Shown here piece by piece: positions 27,518 through 35,612 of a DNA stretch of 64,000 bases. Position numbers and translations under genes: made by a program. The stretch is taken from positions 1,231,061-1,295,060 of the forward strand of contig NZ_LWKZ01000012.1 in assembly GCF_001905005.1 (NCBI RefSeq). The letters run 5' to 3'. Position 1 is the first letter of the stretch, and each line of letters starts with the position of its first letter. The DNA is from Streptomyces sp. CB02923 (lineage in GTDB: Bacteria > Actinomycetota > Actinomycetes > Streptomycetales > Streptomycetaceae). Under the pieces are notes generated by a model. It had not been told where the DNA came from and ran no database searches. It saw only the letters and a list, made by a program, of their open reading frames with translations.

Positions 27518-27601
27518 GGCCGGGCGGGCCGGGGTGCTGGCCGGAGGGGCCGGGGTGCTGGCCGGGCGGGCCGGGGTACTGGCCGGGCGGGCCGGGGCGG
27601 T
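27518..27601. repeat. 21-bp tandem repeat, four units
   Basis: Four consecutive 21-bp units of GGCCGGGCGGGCCGGGGTGC plus T, with 1-3 substitutions, between the DsbA-like gene and lgt. Confidence 0.85.
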
Positions 27602-27780
27602 GTGGCGTCGGGCCGGTCCGGTGGTGGGGCGGGTCGATGCGGTGCGGCGTCGGCCCGGTCCGGCGTCGGGGCGGGCCGATACGGTGTCCGTAATCGACCG
27701 CCGGCAGTGATGGTCGTTACACAGCCGTAGCCGGGTGGGTTGTCGTCGCGCCCACCTGGCGCGGTAGCGTCGTCCCTGCC

Positions 27781-28872
27781 ATGGACCTCGCATTCATTCC
27801 CAGCCCCTCCACGGGTGTCGTTCACCTCGGCCCGATCCCGCTGCGCGGCTACGCCTTCTGCATCATCATCGGCGTCTTCATCGGCGTCTGGCTCGGCAAC
27901 AAGCGCTGGATCCAGCGCGGTGGCCGCTCCGGAACCGTCGCGGACATCGCCGTGTGGGCGGTGCCCTTCGGGCTCGTCGGCGGCCGCCTCTATCACGTCA
28001 TCACGACGTACGAGCCGTACTTCGGCGAGGGCGGCCACCCCCTCAACGCCTTCAAGGTCTGGGAGGGCGGCCTCGGGATCTGGGGCGCCGTCGCGCTCGG
28101 CGCGGTGGGCGCCTGGATCGGCTGCCGCCGCCGCGGCATCCCGCTGCCCGCGTACATGGACGCGCTGGCGCCCGGCCTCGCCCTGGGCCAGGCGATCGGC
28201 CGCTGGGGCAACTGGTTCAACCAGGAACTCTACGGCCGTGCCACCGACCTCCCGTGGGCGCTGAAGATCAGCGACGATCCGTCCATCGGCCGGGTCGGCG
28301 GCACCTACCACCCGACGTTCCTGTACGAGTCGCTGTGGTGCATCGGCGTCGCGCTGCTCGTCATCTGGGCGGACAAGCGCTTCAAGCTGGGCCACGGACG
28401 GGCGTTCGCACTGTATGTGGCGTCCTACTGCGCCGGCCGTGCCTGGATCGAGTACATGCGGGTCGACGAGGCCCACCACATCCTGGGTCTGCGGCTGAAC
28501 GTGTGGACCGCGCTCATCGGCCTCGTCGTGTCCGTCGTCTACATCGTGGTCTCCGCGAAGAAGATCCCGGGCCGCGAGGAGGTCGTCGAGCCGGGAGCAC
28601 TGGACGCGGCCGCGGACGACGCCGGGACGAAGAAGGACGGTGCGAAGGCGGACGGTGCGAAGGCGGGGACCGCCGGGGCCACGGCGGGTACCAAGACCGC
28701 CGAGCGCGCCGAAGGCGATGAGCGCGCCCAAGGCGACGAGCGCGGCAAGGATGCCAAGGACGCCAAGGCGGCTCCCGAGGCTGCGGGCAGCGGTGCGGAG
28801 AGCGTGGCCAAGGGTGCCGCGAAGCTGACGAAGGACGCCGGTTCCGGGAGCCGGAGCGGCAAGGAGTCCTGA
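27781..28872 (+). CDS. lgt: Prolipoprotein diacylglyceryl transferase
   Basis: 363-residue integral membrane enzyme that attaches diacylglycerol to the lipobox cysteine of prolipoproteins. Family motifs: IPLRGYAFCIIIGVFIGVW, GLVGGRLYHV, and the signature GRWGNWFNQELYG; about seven helices end near residue 258. The last ~100 residues are a hydrophilic Ala/Lys/Asp/Glu-rich cytosolic extension, common but variable in streptomycetes. TAGCGT lies 10 nt before the ATG, suggesting a very short leader. Confidence 0.96.
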   Translation: MDLAFIPSPSTGVVHLGPIPLRGYAFCIIIGVFIGVWLGNKRWIQRGGRSGTVADIAVWAVPFGLVGGRLYHVITTYEPYFGEGGHPLNAFKVWEGGLGIWGAVALGAVGAWIGCRRRGIPLPAYMDALAPGLALGQAIGRWGNWFNQELYGRATDLPWALKISDDPSIGRVGGTYHPTFLYESLWCIGVALLVIWADKRFKLGHGRAFALYVASYCAGRAWIEYMRVDEAHHILGLRLNVWTALIGLVVSVVYIVVSAKKIPGREEVVEPGALDAAADDAGTKKDGAKADGAKAGTAGATAGTKTAERAEGDERAQGDERGKDAKDAKAAPEAAGSGAESVAKGAAKLTKDAGSGSRSGKES

Positions 28873-28900
28873 CCCGCGGCGTCGTACCGCCCGACTTTCA

Positions 28901-28940
28901 CGGAGGCCGTCCGGACCCAGCGGGGTCGGGACGGCCTCCG
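28901..28940 (+). terminator. Terminator after lgt
   Basis: CGGAGGCCGTCC and GGACGGCCTCCG form a perfect 12-bp outer stem enclosing GGACCC/GGGTC pairing. It lies 29 nt after the lgt stop. Confidence 0.8.
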
Positions 28941-28970
28941 CCGTGTCCGGCGGGCTCACCGGGTCTGAGC

Positions 28971-29069
28971 GCGCTGGCCCATGCCGGTTCGCCGGGTCTG
29001 TGTGTGCTGGCCCATGCCGGTTCGCCGGGGCTGCGTGCGCTGGCCTACGCCGGTTCGCCGGGTGTGCTT
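28971..29069. repeat. 33-bp tandem repeat, three units
   Basis: Three units of 33 bp, each starting G(C/T)GCTGGCC(C/T)A and containing GCCGGTTCGCCGGG, with 3-5 differences between units. It lies between the lgt terminator and the stop of the minus-strand lyase gene. Confidence 0.85.
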
Positions 29070-29087
29070 GCGCCGGTCCCCGCGGGC

Positions 29088-30014
29088 TCATCGGCCCTCC
29101 CCGCATCGGGTTCCGCGGGCCGCCAGCGCGAGGACGCGGCGGGCGGCGGCGACCACGGCCGGATCGACGAAGCGGCCGTCGGGCAGGGCACAGGCGCCTC
29201 CGCGGCCGGTTGCCGCCTGCACCGTCTCCACGGCGTTCTCGACCTCCTCGGCGGTGGGCAGGTAGGCCCGTTCGATCACCGGCAGCTGGCGCGGGTGCAG
29301 CGCGGCCCGGCCGAGGAAGCCCAGGGCCCGGCCCCGTGCGCACGACAACGCCAACGCCTCGGTGTCCCGCAGGTCGGGGAAGACCGACTGCGGCGGGGGC
29401 GGCAGCCCGGCCGCGCGGGCGGCGATCACCGTACGGCCGCGGGCCCAGCCGAGTCCGTCCTCGTCCCGTACGCTCAGCTCGGCCCGCAAATCGGCCTCGC
29501 CCAGGGAGAGGCCGCACAGCGCCGGGTGCGCGGTGGCGACGGCGAAGGCGTTCTCCACACCGAGGGCGGATTCGAGCAGTGCGTGCAGGGGTGGCACCTC
29601 TACGGCGTTTCTGGGGGCCGGTCCGGCCCTGGCCGCCCAGGCCGCGGCGCGGCGGACGTCAGCCGCCCCGCTCACCTTGGGCAGCCGGAGCCCGGCCAGC
29701 GCGGGGAGAGCCGCGAGGGCCCGGATCTCCGTCGCGGCGCGCGGGCCGGTGAGCGCGTTCACCCGGACGTGGATCGCGGGGGCGGGGACGGGGCCAGGGT
29801 CCACGGGCCGTCGTGCGGCGAGCAGTTCGGCGGTGGCCCGCAGGGCGTACGGTTTACGGTCGTCGGCCACCGCGTCCTCCAGGTCGATCACGACCGCGTC
29901 GGCCCCGGACACCAGCGCCTTCGCGACCACCGCCGGACGGTCACCCGGTACGTAGAGCCAGGTCAGCGGCGGGATGGGGGCCGGGGCGGCGGGCAGGGCG
30001 CCGGTGGCGGTCAT
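29088..30014 (-). CDS. HpcH/HpaI-type CoA-ester lyase (citrate lyase beta-like)
   Basis: 308 residues. PPLTWLYVPGDRPAVVAKAL and ADAVVIDLEDAVADDRKPYA define the CitE-like TIM barrel, the latter with metal-binding acidic residues; NAVEVPPLHALLESALGVE and LSLGEADLRAEL complete the active site. Family enzymes cleave malyl-CoA, citramalyl-CoA or related beta-hydroxyacyl-CoAs. The ATG overlaps the CoA-transferase stop (ATGA), so transferase and lyase probably act in sequence: activate a dicarboxylate as a CoA ester, then cleave it. No succinate/malate specificity can be read from sequence. Confidence 0.88.
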   Translation of the reverse strand: MTATGALPAAPAPIPPLTWLYVPGDRPAVVAKALVSGADAVVIDLEDAVADDRKPYALRATAELLAARRPVDPGPVPAPAIHVRVNALTGPRAATEIRALAALPALAGLRLPKVSGAADVRRAAAWAARAGPAPRNAVEVPPLHALLESALGVENAFAVATAHPALCGLSLGEADLRAELSVRDEDGLGWARGRTVIAARAAGLPPPPQSVFPDLRDTEALALSCARGRALGFLGRAALHPRQLPVIERAYLPTAEEVENAVETVQAATGRGGACALPDGRFVDPAVVAAARRVLALAARGTRCGEGR

Positions 30015-31246
30015 ACGACACCGTCCGCACGCAGCGCGGCGATCCGCGCCGCGGACAGGCCGAGCAGACCGGACAGCACCGCGTCCGTGTCCGCGCCGTG
30101 CGGCCGGCCCGCCCACCGGATGGCGCCGGGCGTCGCGGAGAGGCGGAAGAGGACGTTCTGCATCCGGACCGTACCCAGTTCGTCGTCCGGGACCTCGGTG
30201 ATCGACCCCAGCGCGCGGTACTGCTCGTCGTCCATGACCCCGCGGATGTCGCAGACGGGTGCGACCGCCGCCTCGGCCTGTTCGAACGCGGCCATCACTT
30301 CGTCCCGGCCGTGCCGCGCTATCCAGCCGCCCACCGCCGCGTCCAGCTCGTCGGCGTGCCGGGCCCGCCCCGCGCCGGTCGCGAACCACGGCTCGGAGAC
30401 GAACTCCGGGTGGCCGACCAGGCGCAGCACCCGTTCCGCGACGGACTGGGTGGCGGCGGAGACGGCGAGCCAGTCGCCGTCGGCGGTGCGGTAGGTGTTG
30501 CGGGGCGCGCTGCTGGAGGAGCGGTTGCCCGTACGGGGCTGGACGTGGCCGAGCTGGTCGTACCAGACCGGCTGCGGGCCGAGGACCGTCAGCATCGGCT
30601 CGATGATCGCCAGATCCACGACCTGGCCCCGGCCGCTGCTCTCCCGGCCGCGCAGCGCCGCCATGACGGCGTACGCGGTGGTCAGCGCGGCGATGGAGTC
30701 GGCGAGCCCGAAGGGCGGCAGCGTCGGAGGGCCGTCCGGCTCCCCGGTGAGCGCGGCGAACCCGCTCATCGCCTCGGCGAGGGTGCCGAAGCCGGGGCGG
30801 TGCGCGTACGGCCCGAACTGGCCGAATCCGGTGACCCGGGCCAGCACCAGCCCCGGCTGGACGGCGGTCAGCTCGGCGGGGCCCAGGCCCCACTTCTCCA
30901 GGGTGCCGGGGCGGAAGTTCTCGATCACGACGTCCGCGGTGGCGGCCAGTTGCAGCAGGACGTCCCGGCCGCCCGGGGCGGCGAGGTCGAGGGTGACGGT
31001 CTTCTTGTTGCGGCCGAGCAGCTTCCACCACAGGCCGACGCCGTCCTTGGCGGGGCCGTGGCCGCGGGACGGGTCGGGCCGCCGCGGGTGCTCGACCTTG
31101 ATGACCTCGGCCCCGAAGTCCCCGAGCAGTGTGGCGGCCAGTGGCCCGGCGAAGAGGGTGGCCAGGTCGAGCACCCGCAGCCCGGCGAGGGGCCCGGGGG
31201 CGGTGGCGGGAGGGTGGTGCGCGGGCGGTGGTTGTTGTTGCCGCAC
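30011..31246 (-). CDS. CaiB/BaiF family III CoA-transferase
   Basis: 411 residues. N-terminal GLRVLDLATLFAGPLAATLLG and DFGAEVIKVEHP, then WWKLLGRNKKTVTLDL, VIENFRPGTLEKWGLG and GLADSIAALTTAY, the last with the expected catalytic aspartate that forms the acyl/CoA intermediate. GTG at 31246 with GAGG 6-9 nt upstream is used. It follows the ADP-ribosylglycohydrolase genes after a 96-nt gap of 9-bp repeats and is coupled to the lyase. The donor and acceptor acids are unknown. Confidence 0.9.
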   Translation of the reverse strand: MRQQQPPPAHHPPATAPGPLAGLRVLDLATLFAGPLAATLLGDFGAEVIKVEHPRRPDPSRGHGPAKDGVGLWWKLLGRNKKTVTLDLAAPGGRDVLLQLAATADVVIENFRPGTLEKWGLGPAELTAVQPGLVLARVTGFGQFGPYAHRPGFGTLAEAMSGFAALTGEPDGPPTLPPFGLADSIAALTTAYAVMAALRGRESSGRGQVVDLAIIEPMLTVLGPQPVWYDQLGHVQPRTGNRSSSSAPRNTYRTADGDWLAVSAATQSVAERVLRLVGHPEFVSEPWFATGAGRARHADELDAAVGGWIARHGRDEVMAAFEQAEAAVAPVCDIRGVMDDEQYRALGSITEVPDDELGTVRMQNVLFRLSATPGAIRWAGRPHGADTDAVLSGLLGLSAARIAALRADGVV

Positions 31247-31259
31247 GGTGTGCCTCGCA

Positions 31260-31311
31260 TTCTTCGAGTCCTTCGAGCTCTTCGTGTCCTTCGTGTCCTT
31301 CGGGTTCTTCG
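31260..31311. repeat. 9-bp tandem repeat before the CoA-transferase
   Basis: On the minus strand, about six units of GAAGGACAC/GAAGAACCC/GAAGGACTC type, in the short gap between the first glycohydrolase stop and the CoA-transferase start. Confidence 0.7.
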
Positions 31312-31342
31312 GGGGGTGGGCCGGGCCGGGGGAGGGGAGCGC

Positions 31343-32833
31343 TCAAGGACCGGTGTCCGGTGGTCGCCGGGCGGCGCTGCGGGTGACGACCAGCTCAGCG
31401 GTCCGGGCCGCGAGCGCGTCGAAGCCGATGCCGTTCAGATCGCTGATGGTGGTGGCGAGGCGGTTGCGGAGCGGCGCCGTCCAGCGGGCGGGCAGTGCGT
31501 CCGGTGACCCTGCCAGGAGACCGGTGATCGAACCGGCCGTCGCGCCGTTGGAGTCGGTGTCCCAGCCCCCGGACACCACACGGCATATGGAGCCGGGAAA
31601 GGAGCCGTCCGCGTGGGTGAGGGCGGCGGCGAGCAGCGCCGCGTTGGGCACGACGTGCACCCAGTGGTGGTGGCCGAACGCGTGGTGGAGCCGGTCGACG
31701 ACATCCGCGAAACCGGCGTCGGAACCGCTGGGTTCGGCGCGCGCCGCCTCGATGCCGAACCGTACGGCCCTGGCCAGCCGCGACCGCTGCGGTACGACGG
31801 CGAGCCCGGCCCGCAGACAGCCGTGCACGTCCGTGCCACCGCCCGCCGCCGCGGCGATGGCGGCCGCCGCGAACATCTCGCCGTACACACCGTTGGCGGT
31901 GTGCGTGAGCGTCGCGTCCCGCCAGGCGGCCTCCGCGGCACCGGCCGGGTCGCCGGGGCGGGTCCAGCCGAAGACGTCCGCCCGGATGAGCGCGCCGATC
32001 CACTCCCGGAAGGGGTTGCGGAAGGAGGCCGTGTGCGGGGGCTCGATGCCGTCCAGGAGATTGCGGTACGCCACGCGCTCCGCCGTGAACGTCCGCCCCG
32101 CGGGCAGTTCGTCGAGCCACAGCCGGGCCACGTCGGTGGTGCGGAAGCCGTGGCCGTGGCGCTGGAGGAGCAGCAGGCCGAGCACCGGGTGGTCGAGGTC
32201 GTCGTCCTCGGGCATACCGTCGATGTTCTCGGCCAGCGAGGTGGCACGGCTGTGGGCGTTCCAGGGATGGCGGGCCGCGACGGCCGGGTCCAGGCCGACT
32301 TCGGTGAACCAGCCGCGCAGCGGCCAGTTCCCGGTGCCCCGGGCGAGCGCGCGGATCCCGGAGAGCGGCAGCTTCTCGACCGGCTTGCCGAGGAGACACC
32401 CGGCCGCCCGCCCCAGCCAGGCGGCTTCCAGACGGGGACGGAGGGCATCGGACGCGGGCAGGGGGCCGGACGCGCGCTGGGGCCCGGGAACCGGTGCGAC
32501 GTCGGGCGGCCGGCCGGGGCAGGCCGCTTTGATCGCGGGGAGGTCGGTGGGTTCGTCGTCGGCCAAGGGGGAGGGCTGCTCGGCGAGTTCGTCGAGCAGC
32601 CGGCCGGCCAGGGCGCGCAGGTGCGGCTCGGCCGGGCGCGGGGAGGCGCCGGACCGGGCAGGGGCGGGGTGGCCGCCCGCCGCGCGCCAGCGGTCTTCGA
32701 CGGACGAGGCGTCACGCCCGTCCTCGGCGGCCTGCCGCAGCTCGTGCCCGATCAGGTCCTCGGGCTGTACCCAGGTCAGGCGCAGGGCTCCGGGCCGCTG
32801 GTCCGGGGACTCGCCCGGCTGCCGGCGGGCCAT
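31343..32833 (-). CDS. ADP-ribosylglycohydrolase family protein (copy 1)
   Basis: 496 residues from ATG 32833, which overlaps the stop of the preceding glycohydrolase gene. The first ~150 residues are not family-like. The DraG/ARH fold begins at RPRLEAAWLGRAAGCLLGKP; paired metal-site motifs are ENIDGMPEDDDLDH (N-terminal) and GGWDTDSNGATAGSI (C-terminal, the DxDSxG signature). It is expected to be a Mg-dependent hydrolase of an N- or O-glycosidic bond to ADP-ribose or a related riboside. Substrate unknown; the metal ligands look complete. Confidence 0.88.
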   Translation of the reverse strand: MARRQPGESPDQRPGALRLTWVQPEDLIGHELRQAAEDGRDASSVEDRWRAAGGHPAPARSGASPRPAEPHLRALAGRLLDELAEQPSPLADDEPTDLPAIKAACPGRPPDVAPVPGPQRASGPLPASDALRPRLEAAWLGRAAGCLLGKPVEKLPLSGIRALARGTGNWPLRGWFTEVGLDPAVAARHPWNAHSRATSLAENIDGMPEDDDLDHPVLGLLLLQRHGHGFRTTDVARLWLDELPAGRTFTAERVAYRNLLDGIEPPHTASFRNPFREWIGALIRADVFGWTRPGDPAGAAEAAWRDATLTHTANGVYGEMFAAAAIAAAAGGGTDVHGCLRAGLAVVPQRSRLARAVRFGIEAARAEPSGSDAGFADVVDRLHHAFGHHHWVHVVPNAALLAAALTHADGSFPGSICRVVSGGWDTDSNGATAGSITGLLAGSPDALPARWTAPLRNRLATTISDLNGIGFDALAARTAELVVTRSAARRPPDTGP

Positions 32834-34131
32834 CACGCACCCGCGATGGCCGTGAAGGCGCGCTCGTGGTCGAGCCGGCGCCGCCGGTCCCGCGCGAAGA
32901 CCTCGCGGGCGACCTCGGCGAGCGCCACGGCGGGGGTACGCAGATCGAGCCGGCTCGCGCGGGAGACCTTTTCGCCCCACTCCGCCGGGATCGTGCGCTC
33001 ACCGCGCAGGGCCCCCGCGACCGCGCCGCTCATGGTGGCGATGGAGTCGCAGTCACGGCCGTAGTTGACCGCGCCCAGGACCGTACGGCGGAAGTCGCCC
33101 GCGCCGACGAGCAACATGCCCAGGGCGATGGGGAGTTCCTCGATGGAGTGCAGCCGGGACGGGCGGCGGGCGCCGAGGGAGGGCTCGCGGTAGGCAGGAC
33201 CCACGGTGTCGAAGGGCTCGACGGCCGTACGCAGGGGCTCCAGCGCGGACTCGAAGTCGGTGTACCGCCCGGCCACCGTGCAGACGGCTTCCACGGCGGC
33301 GCGCGTACCGTCCTTGGCCAGGCACAGCACGTCCTCGACGACGGACGCGGGTGTCGCCCGCGGCTTGAAGGCGGCGGCCACCGCGGCCGCGAGGACACCG
33401 GCGGCTTCCCGCCCGTACGAGGACTGATGGGCGCCGGCGATGTCCACCGCCTCCGCGTAAGCCCCTTCGGGATGACCGGCGTTGACGATGCCGACCGGCG
33501 CCATGTACATCGCCGCGCCGCAGTTGACGATGTTGCCGACACCCGCTTCGCGCGGGTCGACGTGTCCGTAGTGCAGCCGGGCCACGAGCCACTTCTCGGC
33601 GAGGAAGAGGCGGTGCAGCGGAAGTGCCTCCGCCTCCAGCTCGGGAATCCAGCGGGGCGCGCCGATCAGGTCGGGCACCAGGTGCTCGGCGACGGCGTAC
33701 GCGTCCAGATGGTCGCGGACCTTCTCGTAGACCCGCACCAGCGCATGGGTCATCAGGGTGTCGTCGGTGACGTGCCCGTCGCCCTTGTGGTACGGCGCGA
33801 GAGGGCGTGCGGTGCGCCAGTCCGCGTGGAAGGGGCCGACGATGCCGGTGACGCGGCCGCCGTGCCGCGCCGTGATCTGTTCCGGTGTGCAGCCCTCGAC
33901 GGGCCCGCCGAGAGCGTCACCGACCGCGGCCCCGACCAGGCAGCCGACCGCCCGGTCCTCCAGGGAGGGGGAGGACGGGGGCGACGGCGGCGATGGGGTT
34001 GCTGCGGAGCCCGCCGACTCCCGTACGTGTGCCTGCGTTTGTGTCCGCGACTGCGCGTGCGCCTGTGCCTGTGCCTGTGCGTGCGTCTGTCGTCGTTCCG
34101 GCTGTGGTGTGGGAGGTACGGGATACGTCAT
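32833..34131 (-). CDS. ADP-ribosylglycohydrolase family protein (copy 2)
   Basis: 432 residues. N-terminal ~58 residues are a low-complexity Gln/Ala/His and Pro/Ser stretch (QAQAQAHAQSRTQTQAH). The catalytic domain starts SLEDRAVGCLVGAAVGDALG; metal-site motifs GHVTDDTLMTHAL and NYGRDCDSIATMSGAVAGAL are complete and the closest of the four to characterised ARH/DraG hydrolases. Both ends overlap neighbours by ATGA, so it is tightly coupled in the operon. Confidence 0.9.
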   Translation of the reverse strand: MTYPVPPTPQPERRQTHAQAQAQAHAQSRTQTQAHVRESAGSAATPSPPSPPSSPSLEDRAVGCLVGAAVGDALGGPVEGCTPEQITARHGGRVTGIVGPFHADWRTARPLAPYHKGDGHVTDDTLMTHALVRVYEKVRDHLDAYAVAEHLVPDLIGAPRWIPELEAEALPLHRLFLAEKWLVARLHYGHVDPREAGVGNIVNCGAAMYMAPVGIVNAGHPEGAYAEAVDIAGAHQSSYGREAAGVLAAAVAAAFKPRATPASVVEDVLCLAKDGTRAAVEAVCTVAGRYTDFESALEPLRTAVEPFDTVGPAYREPSLGARRPSRLHSIEELPIALGMLLVGAGDFRRTVLGAVNYGRDCDSIATMSGAVAGALRGERTIPAEWGEKVSRASRLDLRTPAVALAEVAREVFARDRRRRLDHERAFTAIAGA

Positions 34132-35612
34132 GACCGTTCAGTCCTTCCGGGACGGGGTTCCGACGTACGGGGGCGGGGATGGGCGGGCCCGGGTGGGGTC
34201 GGGTCCGTACGGGCGAGCTGGGCCGCCAGTTCGACGAGGTCGGTGCCCGCCAGCCGGGGCAGCGCACAGCCCGAGAGGGTCCGACAGGCATCGCGCCAGC
34301 TGCCGGGGACACCGGGCGCCCCGCTGATCGCGCCGGTCAGCGCGCCCGTGAGCGCGGGGGCCGAGTCGGCGACGCGGGACAGACAGGCGGCGGCCGGTAC
34401 GGCCTCGGCCGGCCGTCCGCCGCCGGCGATACCGAGGGCGAGCGCCACGGGGACGGTCTCCGCCGCGGCGATGCCGTAGCTGTAGACGTGATCGACGATC
34501 TGGTGCTCCAAGGTCGGCACGAGGGCGAACGCGTCACCGGAGCGGTCGGAGCGGTTGGGGCGATCGGGGTGATCGGGGCGGTCCGCGGCCACGGCGCGGG
34601 CGAGGCGGACGGCGTGCAGGGCGTTGCGGCGGATTTCCGTGCCCTCCGGCAGCTGGGCCAGTGCCACGTCGGCGCAGGCGTCCGCGGTGGCACCGCCGAG
34701 CGCCGCCGCGACGGCGGCGGCCATGGCGCGGGCACCGTGCACGCCGTCACCGTCCTGGGTGTACCGGGCGTCGAACTCCGCCAGTTCCGCGGCGGCGAGC
34801 GGATCGCCGGGGTGGACGACGGCCAGCACGCAGGCCCGTACGCAGGCGGCGTCGTCGAAGAAGTGGGGGTTGTCGTGGCCGGTGGCGGGCGGGCGGAGGC
34901 CTGCGGCCAGGTTGCCGAGCCCGGCCCGTACCGAGATGCGGGCCCGCAGGGGCAGCACCGCCGACTCCACCTCGGGCGCCCGTTCGGCGGCCGCGGCGAT
35001 CTCGTCGGCCAGCGCGCTCCACGCGAGGTCGATGGCGGTACGGATCCGGTGGTCCCGGACGAGGCCACCGGGTGGGGTGCCCCCGGCGGCCAGCACGGCC
35101 TCCGCGGTGAAGGCCGCCCATTCGGCATCGTCCGACGGGCCCAGCCGCAGTGGTTCCGGCGGCTGGTTGAGGGCGATGGGGACGGGCAGGGTCGTCGTCG
35201 CGTTCTGCTCGGCGAAGGTGTCCAGCTCGCGGGTCAGCCGCCGGGTCCACTCGGGCATCCGCGCCGCCCGGTGCCGCGCCGCGGGCCATCCGGCCGCGTC
35301 CCCCGCCGCCAGTCCGAGCAGCAGCCCTTCGACCCGGCGCCGCGGCGGGGGACGGGGGCCCGGCGGAGCGTCCGCGTCGGACCGGGCCGGTGGTGGGACG
35401 GTAGGCCCAACAGGCCCAACAGGCCCAACAGGCTCAACAGGTCCGGCGAGGCCAAGGGGGTCAGTGGGTCCAATAGGGGCAGTGGTTCCAGTGGGTTCAA
35501 AGTGGCCAGAAGGTCCAATGGTGTCAGTGGGCTCGGTGGGCCCGCTGGGTGCGTCGCCGATGGGCGCTGCCGAGTCCCGGTGCTCTCCGGCCGGGCGTGG
35601 TTCGAGGGTCAT
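34128..35612 (-). CDS. ADP-ribosylglycohydrolase-like protein (copy 3, degenerate metal site)
   Basis: 494 residues. N-terminal ~85 residues are a Pro/Gly/Thr-rich repeat region (units such as GPVGPVGPV) encoded by 9-bp CCCAACAGG repeats at 35406-35441. The domain begins RRRVEGLLLGLAAGDAAGWP. The N-terminal acidic motif survives as GPSDDAEWAAF, but the C-terminal DxDS motif reads SRVADSAPALTGALTGA, with the first aspartate apparently replaced. It may be inactive, a regulatory partner, or use a different metal arrangement. It is translationally coupled on both sides. Confidence 0.82.
   Translation of the reverse strand: MTLEPRPAGEHRDSAAPIGDAPSGPTEPTDTIGPSGHFEPTGTTAPIGPTDPLGLAGPVEPVGPVGPVGPTVPPPARSDADAPPGPRPPPRRRVEGLLLGLAAGDAAGWPAARHRAARMPEWTRRLTRELDTFAEQNATTTLPVPIALNQPPEPLRLGPSDDAEWAAFTAEAVLAAGGTPPGGLVRDHRIRTAIDLAWSALADEIAAAAERAPEVESAVLPLRARISVRAGLGNLAAGLRPPATGHDNPHFFDDAACVRACVLAVVHPGDPLAAAELAEFDARYTQDGDGVHGARAMAAAVAAALGGATADACADVALAQLPEGTEIRRNALHAVRLARAVAADRPDHPDRPNRSDRSGDAFALVPTLEHQIVDHVYSYGIAAAETVPVALALGIAGGGRPAEAVPAAACLSRVADSAPALTGALTGAISGAPGVPGSWRDACRTLSGCALPRLAGTDLVELAAQLARTDPTPPGPAHPRPRTSEPRPGRTERS
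35406..35441. repeat. 9-bp tandem repeat inside glycohydrolase copy 3
   Basis: Four consecutive copies of CCCAACAGG (the last CTCAACAGG), read on the minus strand as Pro-Val-Gly triplets. Confidence 0.85.

Noticed and set aside
28971..29069. 33-bp repeats as a CRISPR array
   Set aside because: The units are contiguous with no unique spacers, and there are no cas genes nearby.
29813..31507. 564-codon plus-strand open frame over the CoA genes
   Set aside because: Antisense of the CaiB-type transferase and the lyase, both of which have complete motifs and ATGA coupling.
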